From: Muribaculaceae bacterium
Lineage (GTDB): Bacteria > Bacteroidota > Bacteroidia > Bacteroidales > Muribaculaceae
Reading direction: 5' to 3'
DNA: 51,361 nucleotides
Assembly (NCBI GenBank): GCA_029062005.1
Contig: JAIDQZ010000135.1
Location: forward strand, 1-51,361
This document shows positions 17,675 to 24,820 of this stretch, in pieces. Numbering within the stretch: the stretch's first letter is position 1; each line of letters begins with the position of its first letter. The position numbers were made by a program, and so were the translations under genes. The notes beneath the pieces were generated by a model. That model ran no database searches. It was not told the origin of the DNA and saw only the letters and a list, made by a program, of their open reading frames with translations.

Positions 17675-18787
17675 ATGATATACGAAGATATACTTTCAGT
17701 GCTTGAAGAAGAAGACCGGCTGAGGAAGATTCCGGATGGTCTTGGTGGCATAGACCTTATAAGCAATGACTATATGTCGCTCGGATCACGACATAATGAA
17801 TTTACTAAAGAGTTTATCGACCGATATGGTAAAGTTCCGATGTCTGCATCCGCTTCAAGATTACTGCAAAGAAATCAGGATGAGCACAATGCTTTTGAAA
17901 GGAAGCTGTCAGGACTCTACTGCAAAAGCATTCTTCTTCTGAACTCGGGCTACCACGCCAATTCCGGAGCGCTGTCAGCACTTTCAATACCCGGCACGCT
18001 CATTGTCAGCGACAAACTGATACATGCATCGATGATCGACGGCATAAGGCTCGGACACGGAGACAGTGCCCGCTTCGCACATAACGACATGGCTATGCTG
18101 CGCAAGATACTCCATAAAAAAGCAGATCAGTACAAGAGCGTGATAATAGCTGTGGAATCCGTCTACAGCATGGATGGCGATACCGCTCCTATTAAAGAGC
18201 TGATAAGAATAAAGAAGGAGTTTCCTAACACCATGCTTTACGTAGATGAGGCTCATGCTTTCGGCGTATTCGGGGAAAAGGGTCTCGGAGTTGCCGAAGA
18301 ACTTGGTGTCATCTCCGACATAGATATCATTGTAGTGACTCTCGGTAAGGCAGCTGCAGGCTACGGTGCTTTCATAGCCACTTCCGAAGCTATGAAATCA
18401 TATCTCGTCAACTGCGCAAGAAGCTTCATTTTCTCCACTGCTCTTCCTCCATCAATTGTGGCTTGGGACAGCCTTATGACAGATAAGCTTGTCGGCATGA
18501 CGGAAGAACGACTGCAACTCAGGCAAATCTCGGAGTGGTTCAGGAAAGAACTGGAAAAAATTACCGGTACTAAATGCAGTAGTGAAAGCCAGATCATACC
18601 GGTTCATGCGGGAAGTGCGGCAAGGGCAATAGAGATGGCTTCGAAGTTAAGGGATGCAGGAATTGATGCGCTTCCTATCAGACGCCCCACTGTAGCCGCC
18701 GGCACAGAGCGACTGCGACTGTCATTATCTGCCGGACTGCAGCGGGAGGATCTTTCGAAGGTATTGGAAGTAATCAAACAAATATAG
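17675..18787 (+). CDS. bioF: 8-amino-7-oxononanoate synthase
   Basis: BioF condenses pimeloyl-ACP (or pimeloyl-CoA) with L-alanine to give 8-amino-7-oxononanoate, a PLP-dependent step of biotin synthesis. The frame is open from 17633, but the ATG at 17675 lies four bases after the upstream stop and gives a normal 370-residue enzyme. Key features are NDYMSLGSR (31-39), SASASRLLQRNQDEH, DEAHAFGVFGEKGLG with Asp191 and His194, and Lys225 in VTLGKAAAGYGAF as the Schiff-base lysine; the family more often has TxSKAxG at this site. The related glycine C-acetyltransferase (Kbl) is an alternative, but the biotin neighbours favour BioF. It is convergent with lpxH. Confidence 0.9.
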   Translation: MIYEDILSVLEEEDRLRKIPDGLGGIDLISNDYMSLGSRHNEFTKEFIDRYGKVPMSASASRLLQRNQDEHNAFERKLSGLYCKSILLLNSGYHANSGALSALSIPGTLIVSDKLIHASMIDGIRLGHGDSARFAHNDMAMLRKILHKKADQYKSVIIAVESVYSMDGDTAPIKELIRIKKEFPNTMLYVDEAHAFGVFGEKGLGVAEELGVISDIDIIVVTLGKAAAGYGAFIATSEAMKSYLVNCARSFIFSTALPPSIVAWDSLMTDKLVGMTEERLQLRQISEWFRKELEKITGTKCSSESQIIPVHAGSAARAIEMASKLRDAGIDALPIRRPTVAAGTERLRLSLSAGLQREDLSKVLEVIKQI

Positions 18788-18790
18788 CGA

Positions 18791-19534
18791 TTATGGATGG
18801 TAGGTATGGATATTCAGTGTTCCTTTATGATCAAGAGTTGCGAATGAGAAAGTCTTTATCCATTCGCCAAGCACGGTCAGGTCGCAACTGTCGCTTAACT
18901 TCAGCTGCTTCAGAATATGAAGATGACCGTAGATGAAGTGGGTGATTTCGGGATGTTCCTTCAGATAAGAACGAGAGAAGGATTCAATTCTATCGAGAAG
19001 CGGATGCCAATCCTGACCCGCCTCTCTGCCGGTCTCGCGGCTGTGACGACTCCACCGGTAAGCAAAAGGCACTGTCCAACGGGGATGGATGGCTGAATAT
19101 AAAAACTGGCAGACTTTTGAACGGAATATGGATCGTATGAACCTGAAGCTCCACGGATGCTCCCCTACTCCGTCGCCATGAGCCATAAATATCTTTCTGC
19201 CGTAGATTTCTTCTTCAAGGGATCCGTCGATCACACGGATTCCGAGTTCGGCCGGCAGATAATCAAATATCCAAATGTCATGATTGCCAATGAGCCATGT
19301 TATCTTTACGCCTGAATCAGACAGCTCGGCAAGCTTTCCAAAAAACCTCACGAATCCACGCGGCACTACATAGCGGTATTCATACCAATAATCCAGAATA
19401 TCGCCAAGCAAATAGACAGCCTCGGCATCATCCTTTATGGAGTCAAGAAAGGCAACGACCCTCTTTTCAGATTCACGCGAATCTGAAAAATAATGGGCTC
19501 CCAGATGAAGATCACTAAGAAAATAAGTCTTCAC
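18791..19534 (-). CDS. lpxH: UDP-2,3-diacylglucosamine diphosphatase (LpxH-type)
   Basis: LpxH hydrolyses UDP-2,3-diacylglucosamine to lipid X in lipid A synthesis. The protein is a calcineurin-type metallophosphoesterase of 247 residues. Its metal-binding motifs appear in order: SDLHLGAH (7-14), GDILDYW (44-50), GNHD (83-86), MAHGD near 116 and YGHLH near 204. The length and the extra helical segment between the last two motifs fit LpxH of Bacteroidetes. The gene overlaps the end of the upstream MIP18-type gene by four bases, so translation is probably coupled. Its stop is three bases from the bioF stop on the other strand. Confidence 0.9.
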   Translation of the reverse strand: MKTYFLSDLHLGAHYFSDSRESEKRVVAFLDSIKDDAEAVYLLGDILDYWYEYRYVVPRGFVRFFGKLAELSDSGVKITWLIGNHDIWIFDYLPAELGIRVIDGSLEEEIYGRKIFMAHGDGVGEHPWSFRFIRSIFRSKVCQFLYSAIHPRWTVPFAYRWSRHSRETGREAGQDWHPLLDRIESFSRSYLKEHPEITHFIYGHLHILKQLKLSDSCDLTVLGEWIKTFSFATLDHKGTLNIHTYHP

Positions 19535-19887
19535 AGAAATCCGAGTTCAAGTTTAGCCTCTTCCGACATCATCGACTGATCCCATACAGGATCGAACACA
19601 AGACGCAGATCCACTTTTTCTGGACCCTTGATGCTCACAAGCTTCTGACGCACGTCTTCAAGAATAAAGTCAGCAGCCGGACAGCTGGGTGCGGTAAGAG
19701 TCATATCCACATGGAGTGTCTTTGACTCCACTTCATAGTCTATCTTATATATCAGTCCGAGATCATACACGTTAACCGGGATTTCCGGATCGAATACAGT
19801 ACGCAGCATCTCTATGGCTTTTTCAGTGATACGCAGTTCTTCGGCAGTCTGCTCCTCTATTGAATTTTTTTCTTCTTGTTTTTCCAT
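19531..19887 (-). CDS. MIP18/SufT-type iron-sulfur assembly factor
   Basis: This is a 118-residue protein of the MIP18 (DUF59) family, members of which help mature or deliver Fe-S clusters. The signature is clear: FDPEIPVNVYDLGLIYKI near residues 32-50 and MTLTAPSCPAADF with the conserved cysteine near residue 70, followed by VDLRLVFDPVWDQSMMSEEAK. It overlaps lpxH by four bases and lies 67 bp downstream of bioA, all on the minus strand. Biotin synthase BioB is an Fe-S enzyme, but no bioB is in the window and a specific link is only speculation. Confidence 0.92.
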   Translation of the reverse strand: MEKQEEKNSIEEQTAEELRITEKAIEMLRTVFDPEIPVNVYDLGLIYKIDYEVESKTLHVDMTLTAPSCPAADFILEDVRQKLVSIKGPEKVDLRLVFDPVWDQSMMSEEAKLELGFL

Positions 19888-19954
19888 TTATATCTTTATT
19901 TTGAGGAATAACATTAATGGCATCCTCACCATATGAAACAATGATTTCCTGAAA

Positions 19955-21229
19955 TTAGTTGTGTATCTTTTCCAGGATTTTAATGAGTTTGCGGGCAAGA
20001 GTACGGACCTGATCATCAGAAACTGCAAGATACGGGGGCATCAGATATGCATTATGTGCGAACGGACGTATCCAAACACCCTCATCCACACACATCTTCT
20101 GGAACTCACCGAGCCATGTGATATATTCATGAAGTTCGATCACCCCTATACCGCCAAGCACCCTGACTTCTTTCACATATGGGAGTTGCGCCGCGGGCAT
20201 AAGCTCTTCATAAAGAATTGCTTCTATTTCTTTAATCCTTTTCTGCCAAGGACTTGCGAGCAAAAGGCGCGTACTGGCAAGCGCGACAGCACATGCCAGA
20301 GGATTTCCCATGAAAGTGGGACCATGCATGATGCATCCAGCTTCACTTGAAGATATCATCTCTGCTACCCTTTCGGAAGTCGCCACTGCCGAAAATGTCA
20401 TGTAGCCTCCAGTAAGAGCCTTGCCTATTAGCATTATGTCCGGTTCCACTCCGGCATGCTCCCAGGCAAAGAGTTTACCAGTTCTGCCGAATCCTGTTGC
20501 TATTTCATCAAAGATAAGAAGGATACCCCTGTCATCACATTCCTTTCGCAATTCGCGGAGATATTGTGGATGATAGAATCGCATTCCTCCTGCACCCTGC
20601 ACAATGGGTTCAAGTATTACAGCAGCTATGGTGTCGCCATGCTCATCAAGGACATGGCGCATGGAGTCAAAATCCTCCGGATGCCATTCATCGTGAAAAC
20701 CACACCGGGGCGCCTCGGCAAAGTAACGCACCGGCAAGGCGGGGCCGAACGCACCATGCATTCCTGTCACAGGGTCGCAGACCGACATTGCATTCCATGT
20801 ATCGCCGTGATAGCCACTTTTTATTGTCGCGAAATTGGTACGTTTCGAATCGTTCTGAGCCTGCACTGCCATTTTCATAGCCACCTCTGTGGCAACAGAA
20901 CCTGAGTCAGCATAGAAAATGCGGTTCATGGAAGGAGGCAGGATATCAAGAAGAAGTTTACCGAGATCTATGGCAGGCTGATGAGTAAGACCGCCGAACA
21001 TCACGTGACTCATATTTGCTATTTGAGTCTCTACCGCTTTGTTCAGCACCGGATGGTTATAGCCATGAATTACGCACCACCATGAGGACATACCGTCGAT
21101 AAGCTGCCTGCCGTCTTCAAGGGTTATCAGTGCCCCGTCGGCATGATCGACCTTATATGTGGGCAGCGGATCGTGCGTTGAAGTATATGGATGCCAGAGA
21201 TGGTCTCTGTCAAAACTGTCGTTGAGCAT
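19955..21229 (-). CDS. bioA: Adenosylmethionine-8-amino-7-oxononanoate aminotransferase
   Basis: BioA converts 8-amino-7-oxononanoate to 7,8-diaminopelargonate using S-adenosylmethionine as amino donor. The 424-residue enzyme is a class III PLP aminotransferase. Features include [11 protein letters not shown] at the start, [14 protein letters not shown] (the WW pair is typical of BioA), the PLP phosphate site near [10 protein letters not shown] (108-117), Asp241 in [15 protein letters not shown], and the Schiff-base lysine Lys270 in [13 protein letters not shown] -7 element lies just upstream. MIP18 and lpxH genes follow on the same strand and may be co-transcribed. Confidence 0.96.
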   Translation of the reverse strand: MLNDSFDRDHLWHPYTSTHDPLPTYKVDHADGALITLEDGRQLIDGMSSWWCVIHGYNHPVLNKAVETQIANMSHVMFGGLTHQPAIDLGKLLLDILPPSMNRIFYADSGSVATEVAMKMAVQAQNDSKRTNFATIKSGYHGDTWNAMSVCDPVTGMHGAFGPALPVRYFAEAPRCGFHDEWHPEDFDSMRHVLDEHGDTIAAVILEPIVQGAGGMRFYHPQYLRELRKECDDRGILLIFDEIATGFGRTGKLFAWEHAGVEPDIMLIGKALTGGYMTFSAVATSERVAEMISSSEAGCIMHGPTFMGNPLACAVALASTRLLLASPWQKRIKEIEAILYEELMPAAQLPYVKEVRVLGGIGVIELHEYITWLGEFQKMCVDEGVWIRPFAHNAYLMPPYLAVSDDQVRTLARKLIKILEKIHN

Positions 21230-21270
21230 ATATGTCGTATTTTTCAGTACAAAATTACAAAAATAATTTT

Positions 21271-21298
21271 GAATTGGGAATTTAGAATTTAGAATATT
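21271..21298. repeat. Tandem heptamer repeat, GAATT type (4 units)
   Basis: GAATTGG, GAATTTA, GAATTTA and GAATATT follow one another without gaps, just upstream of the bioA -7 element. Related arrays lie at 27311-27338 and, inverted, at 42370-42411. Confidence 0.65.
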
Positions 21299-21368
21299 TA
21301 TAATCGGAGTCGCTCTTAATATGTTACCTTTGTTCTTTGTTTACGAGAACCAAATACATGAATAAAAA

Positions 21369-21457
21369 GCAAAAAGGGCCTAACCTCCACGGTCCAGCCC
21401 AATTTATGAGTTTCTACAGGTAAAAAATCTTAAGGTAAAAAGATTGTTTAGATTCTG
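21369..21457 (-). ncRNA. Candidate small RNA of about 90 nt
   Basis: Read on the minus strand, a consensus promoter (21493-21462) is followed by about 90 bases without a good reading frame and then by a terminator-like hairpin. The hairpin (21400-21376) pairs GGGCT with GGCCC and GACC with GGTT around the loop GTGGA. It is followed by five T residues, GC, and five more T residues. Near the 5' end AATCTT and AAGATT can form a second hairpin. The predicted RNA ends about 140 bp before bioA, so it is either a free-standing sRNA or a terminated leader of bioA. I do not recognise an Rfam family. Confidence 0.55.
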
Positions 21458-21461
21458 AATG

Positions 21462-21493
21462 CAAAGATAGGGCAAAAAAGTTAACCTTCCAAA
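21462..21493 (-). promoter_or_regulatory. Promoter of the candidate sRNA
   Basis: On the minus strand TTTG (21493-21490) and TATCTTTG (21469-21462) have a 20-bp spacer, a full match to the Bacteroidetes consensus. Confidence 0.75.
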
Positions 21494-21825
21494 TTATTTT
21501 TGACAAAATGTCACAAACATGTTGCATAACATATAAAATCCACTGCATTTTGATAAAACAGGTCCTAAAAATCAGGCAAATTTTTCAAAAATATGCTATA
21601 CAACATAAAAATCCGCCACCTGCTGTAATTGCGAAAGGTTCCGTCTAATTAAAAATTTACAACGCCAAGACGTGTATTTATAGGGACAAAAAAATTATTT
21701 TGGATGTCACCTATCCGCGCTACCATGTGTCTTATATGTGAGCTATCCCGAAAAATATGACAAAATACTGACTAAGGAAATAATCTAAACTAATACAATT
21801 AAAACAATATTAACAAAAACAGATT

Positions 21826-22245
21826 ATGAACTCTACATTAGATCCAATTTTAGTTCCAATTTTCATTTGTGTGGTTCTCCCCATCGCAGTGGTGCTGATC
21901 ATCTGTCGGACTAAAATGAACAGTGACAACAAGCGAAGTGAGATCATCATCAAGGCAATTGAAGCCAACAATGGCATGGAAACCTCAAAACTCATTGATT
22001 CTCTGAAAAAGCCAAAGAAGTCAATGCAGGAAATACGCAACGCCCGCCTGCTGCGAGGGTGCATATATTCCCTTATCGGCATTGCACTGACAATCGTCGG
22101 GACTGCAAACCTATTGACAGGGTGTGAATTCAGCGAAGACCCCGTAACGGTTCCTTTTGTATTCGGAGGCATTTCCATTGCATTAGGCATCAGCTATCTT
22201 ATCGTGTATTTCGTGACTCGCAATCAGGCTGAAACCAAAGATTAA
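21826..22245 (+). CDS. DUF6249-type membrane protein
   Basis: The 139-residue protein has an N-terminal membrane helix (about 5-26), a charged cytoplasmic linker containing SKLIDSLKKPKKSMQEIRNARLLRG, and two further helices (about 75-95 and 106-130). This layout is that of the DUF6249 family, which in Bacteroidetes is commonly encoded next to ECF sigma factors. It starts the three-gene unit: the sigma gene begins three bases after its stop. It could be part of the sigma-control circuit, but no function is established. Confidence 0.8.
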   Translation: MNSTLDPILVPIFICVVLPIAVVLIICRTKMNSDNKRSEIIIKAIEANNGMETSKLIDSLKKPKKSMQEIRNARLLRGCIYSLIGIALTIVGTANLLTGCEFSEDPVTVPFVFGGISIALGISYLIVYFVTRNQAETKD

Positions 22246-22248
22246 GAA

Positions 22249-22728
22249 ATGACCCGCGAGCAGTTCATAACACATGTGGAGGGGACACAGAAAGCATTCC
22301 GGCGCTTTCTTGTGGCCCTTTGCTGCGGAGACTCCTCACTTGCCGACGATATTGCACAGGAATCTTATATCAAGGCTTATTTATCTTGCGACAGTTTTAG
22401 AAATCCGAACAAATTCAATGCATGGATTTTCAGAATAGGTTACACTACATTTATCAACCACAAGCGTTCTGAAAAGATATTCACAGACTATTCCGAGGTG
22501 AATGATAGGTTTTCACAAGATGAAACCGACTCTCAATTCCGTTATCAGGATCTACATACTGCATTGAACAGTCTTCCGGTAAAGGAAAGGACATCAGTGC
22601 TTCTATATTATATGGAAGGATATTCAATAAAAGAGATAGCTGAGATCACAGGTGCTTCGTCAGACGCTGTGAAGCAACATCTTTCGAGAGGCAGGAATCA
22701 TCTCAGGGGTTTATTATCCAAAGCATAA
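22249..22728 (+). CDS. ECF-type RNA polymerase sigma factor
   Basis: The 159-residue protein has only regions 2 and 4 of sigma-70, the mark of the extracytoplasmic-function group. Region 2 covers about residues 20-70 with DDIAQESYIKAYLS and NAWIFRIGYTTFINHKR. Region 4 covers about 103-155 with LPVKERTSVLLYYMEGYSIKEIAEITG and the recognition helix SSDAVKQHLSRGRNHL. It is packed between a DUF6249 gene (three bases) and a small membrane protein (ten bases). The order suggests that the membrane partners hold or release the sigma factor. Target promoters cannot be read from the window. Confidence 0.94.
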   Translation: MTREQFITHVEGTQKAFRRFLVALCCGDSSLADDIAQESYIKAYLSCDSFRNPNKFNAWIFRIGYTTFINHKRSEKIFTDYSEVNDRFSQDETDSQFRYQDLHTALNSLPVKERTSVLLYYMEGYSIKEIAEITGASSDAVKQHLSRGRNHLRGLLSKA

Positions 22729-22738
22729 TTTTCAGTTT

Positions 22739-23128
22739 ATGGAAGACGATAAATTAAAAGATATATTCGACGGTTATAATCCGGAATTGTCCTCTTCTTT
22801 CCAGTTTATGAGAAAACTGGAAAGGAATATGGAGTCTGTAGAGATCATAAAGCGACATGACGCTGCGCTTAAAAGACGTAATAAAATAGCTGTTGCTATT
22901 TCCGGTCTATGCGGATTTGCCATGGGAGTGATCTTGACACTGATATTACCCTTGATTGAAAACCGGATATCGTCAATGAGCATTTTATTGCCGTTTATTA
23001 ATATCAGCAGACTGACTGTCGATTACGGTTTCGTGGCATGGATAGTGATAGCGGCAGCATCTGTCCTTACCGCCATTAATGCTTATGAGGCATCCATGGC
23101 AATAATTTCACACAAAGAAGGAGTCTGA
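22739..23128 (+). CDS. Small membrane protein, candidate anti-sigma factor
   Basis: The product has 129 residues: a cytoplasmic N-terminus of about 55 residues (acidic first, then basic, with LKDIFDGYNPELSSSFQFM), then hydrophobic segments at about 55-75, 82-95 and 97-118. I know no named family for it. The tight link to the preceding sigma gene and the soluble-head-plus-membrane plan are what a membrane anti-sigma factor would look like. The classical anti-sigma (ZAS) zinc motif HxxxCxxC is absent, so the role is inference from position. Confidence 0.72.
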   Translation: MEDDKLKDIFDGYNPELSSSFQFMRKLERNMESVEIIKRHDAALKRRNKIAVAISGLCGFAMGVILTLILPLIENRISSMSILLPFINISRLTVDYGFVAWIVIAAASVLTAINAYEASMAIISHKEGV

Positions 23129-23350
23129 ATACGTGTCTGCTATAGGCATAATTTAAGTATTAATACTTATAAATATCAGAAAAATGTGATATTTACACAA
23201 GTAATAATGGGGTGTTTCAGTTTGTCAATGATTGTAAAAAAACATAATGATTTTTCATCATGAAATCCATTTTGGGGAGGTTGAGTTATCGGCTAATTAA
23301 ATATGCAAATACATTAGTGTCCACTAATGACATTTAATATTGAATGTAAA

Positions 23351-23389
23351 TTTGTGGATTAGGAAATAAATAGGTAAATTTGCTGAAAT
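23351..23389 (+). promoter_or_regulatory. Promoter of the CotH-family gene
   Basis: TTTG at 23351-23354 and TAAATTTG at 23375-23382 are spaced 20 bp. The leader would be only about 17 nt. A 14-bp palindrome (AAGTATTAATACTT, 23155-23168) lies about 200 bp upstream. Confidence 0.75.
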
Positions 23390-23404
23390 TTCTCAAAACA
23401 AATC

Positions 23405-24811
23405 ATGTTACGCTTATTCTCTATCATTATTTTACTAACTTCTTATATTTTCAGTTCTTATGCAATCAACGGTGCAGAGCACTCCACAAAAGGTGTAGTG
23501 AACTATTCCGGAACTATACCAGTCCTCTTCATCGATACAGAAAATAACACTCCGATTACGTCCAAGACTCAATATATATCAGCAAGTTTATGGCTTGATC
23601 CAATGGGGAACGACGAAATTGAAGCCGTAGGCACACGGACAGAACCTTTAGCTTTACAGATAAGGGGAAGGGGGCATTCTTCATGGAATTCCCCTAAAAA
23701 ACCATACAAGTTAAAACTATCATCAAAAACTTCCCTTATGGGAATGCCGAAGAACAAACACTGGGCATTACTGAAACCATCCGAAAGCATTGTGGCCGGA
23801 TTGCAGTTGGGTAAATTGATGAATATGGCATGGACTCCAGATTTCAGACCTGTCGAAGTAGTATTAAACGGAAACTACATCGGTCTATACTTTCTTACTG
23901 AAACAATACGAATAGACAAAAACCGCGTAAATATCTATGAACAAAACGATGGAGAGACAGATCCTGAATTGATAAAAGGAGGATGGCTGGTGGAGGTAGA
24001 CAATTATCACGATGATTGTCAGATCATCATACGCGAAAACGTCAATTGGAATCTGACTTTAAAATATCATTCACCCGAGGTGTTATCAAGCATCCAGTCG
24101 CAATGGCTTTCCAATGAGTTCAGGACCATAAACTCAGCAATCTATTCAACCGACAAGACTTCGACGGAATGGGAAAAATATATAGATGTGGAGAGTATGG
24201 CGAAATACTTCATTATCCAGGAAGTAATGGACAACCCTGACGGTTTCCACGGAAGTTTCTATCTGCATAAAGATCTGCAGGAAGGCTCAAAGTGGGTAGC
24301 AGGTCCGATATGGGATCCTCTATGTTATAACCGTGAAAAGACCGACTACACATTCAAAATGAAGGTTCATTACGGTTTTACTCCTCATTGGATCGGAGAA
24401 ATCATACAATATGACAGCTTTTGCCAAGCTGTATCCAAGGCCTGGGAGGAAATTTATCCTACAAAACTTTCGTTGCTGTATGAATATATCGACCACACCA
24501 TCCTCCCTCTCGGACCGGCATGGAGCAACGATAGCGAGAGATGGAACGAAGATGCCTCCCGGACTGCGGAATTCAGAGCAAGAAATATAAAATATGGCAT
24601 TGAGCGCAATATCGAATGGTTTGACAGCAATCTGCCAATAAGTCCCCATTCGTCAGTACATGCGATCTCTTCGATAGAGAATGACGAACAAGTCAAGGTT
24701 TATAATCTACAAGGCATGACAATCGGCAAATTCAATACTCTGGAAGATGCCAGGTCTGTGCTGAAAACCGGTATCTATATAGTCAACGGAAAAAAAATAA
24801 AATTGAATTAA
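23405..24811 (+). CDS. Secreted CotH-kinase-family protein
   Basis: The protein has 468 residues with a signal peptide (LFSIIILLTSYIFSSYA). The CotH region runs from about residue 75 to 400. It includes the glycine-rich nucleotide-contact segment LQIRGRGHSSWNSPKKPYKLKL, the following MPKNKHWALLKP, the NYIGLYFLTETIRIDK strand and KWVAGPIWDP, which holds a conserved acidic position. CotH proteins of spores phosphorylate serines of coat proteins; the substrate of Bacteroidetes members is unknown. The last 50 residues (VKVYNLQGMTIGKF...GIYIVNGKKIKL) resemble the C-terminal modules of many Bacteroidetes surface proteins. It stands alone and is convergent with priA. Confidence 0.85.
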   Translation: MLRLFSIIILLTSYIFSSYAINGAEHSTKGVVNYSGTIPVLFIDTENNTPITSKTQYISASLWLDPMGNDEIEAVGTRTEPLALQIRGRGHSSWNSPKKPYKLKLSSKTSLMGMPKNKHWALLKPSESIVAGLQLGKLMNMAWTPDFRPVEVVLNGNYIGLYFLTETIRIDKNRVNIYEQNDGETDPELIKGGWLVEVDNYHDDCQIIIRENVNWNLTLKYHSPEVLSSIQSQWLSNEFRTINSAIYSTDKTSTEWEKYIDVESMAKYFIIQEVMDNPDGFHGSFYLHKDLQEGSKWVAGPIWDPLCYNREKTDYTFKMKVHYGFTPHWIGEIIQYDSFCQAVSKAWEEIYPTKLSLLYEYIDHTILPLGPAWSNDSERWNEDASRTAEFRARNIKYGIERNIEWFDSNLPISPHSSVHAISSIENDEQVKVYNLQGMTIGKFNTLEDARSVLKTGIYIVNGKKIKLN

Positions 24812-24820
24812 GACCGCGCC

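Larger units (their letters stand above)
21230..21825. other. 596-bp intergenic region between bioA and the sigma-factor operon
   Basis: No protein gene is supported here. Next to bioA lies a minus-strand -7 element TAATTTTG (21257-21250) without a good -33 partner, then an AT-type heptamer array (21271-21298). The middle holds a candidate small RNA (21369-21457) with its own promoter and terminator on the minus strand, and a short palindrome at 21501-21513. From about 21520 to the DUF6249 start the sequence is AT-rich. It lacks a consensus -33/-7 pair on the plus strand, so the sigma operon may use a different promoter class. Confidence 0.7.

Noticed and set aside
11557..21300. BirA-type operator (TTGTNAACC-like inverted repeats) near the biotin genes
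   Set aside because: I scanned the upstream regions of bioD, bioG-bioC, bioF and bioA by eye and found no convincing pair of arms.
21358..21423. A 21-codon frame on the plus strand across the candidate sRNA
   Set aside because: It lies antisense to the sRNA and has no paired -33 element; a lone -7-like TACCTTTG at 21325 is not enough to call a gene.
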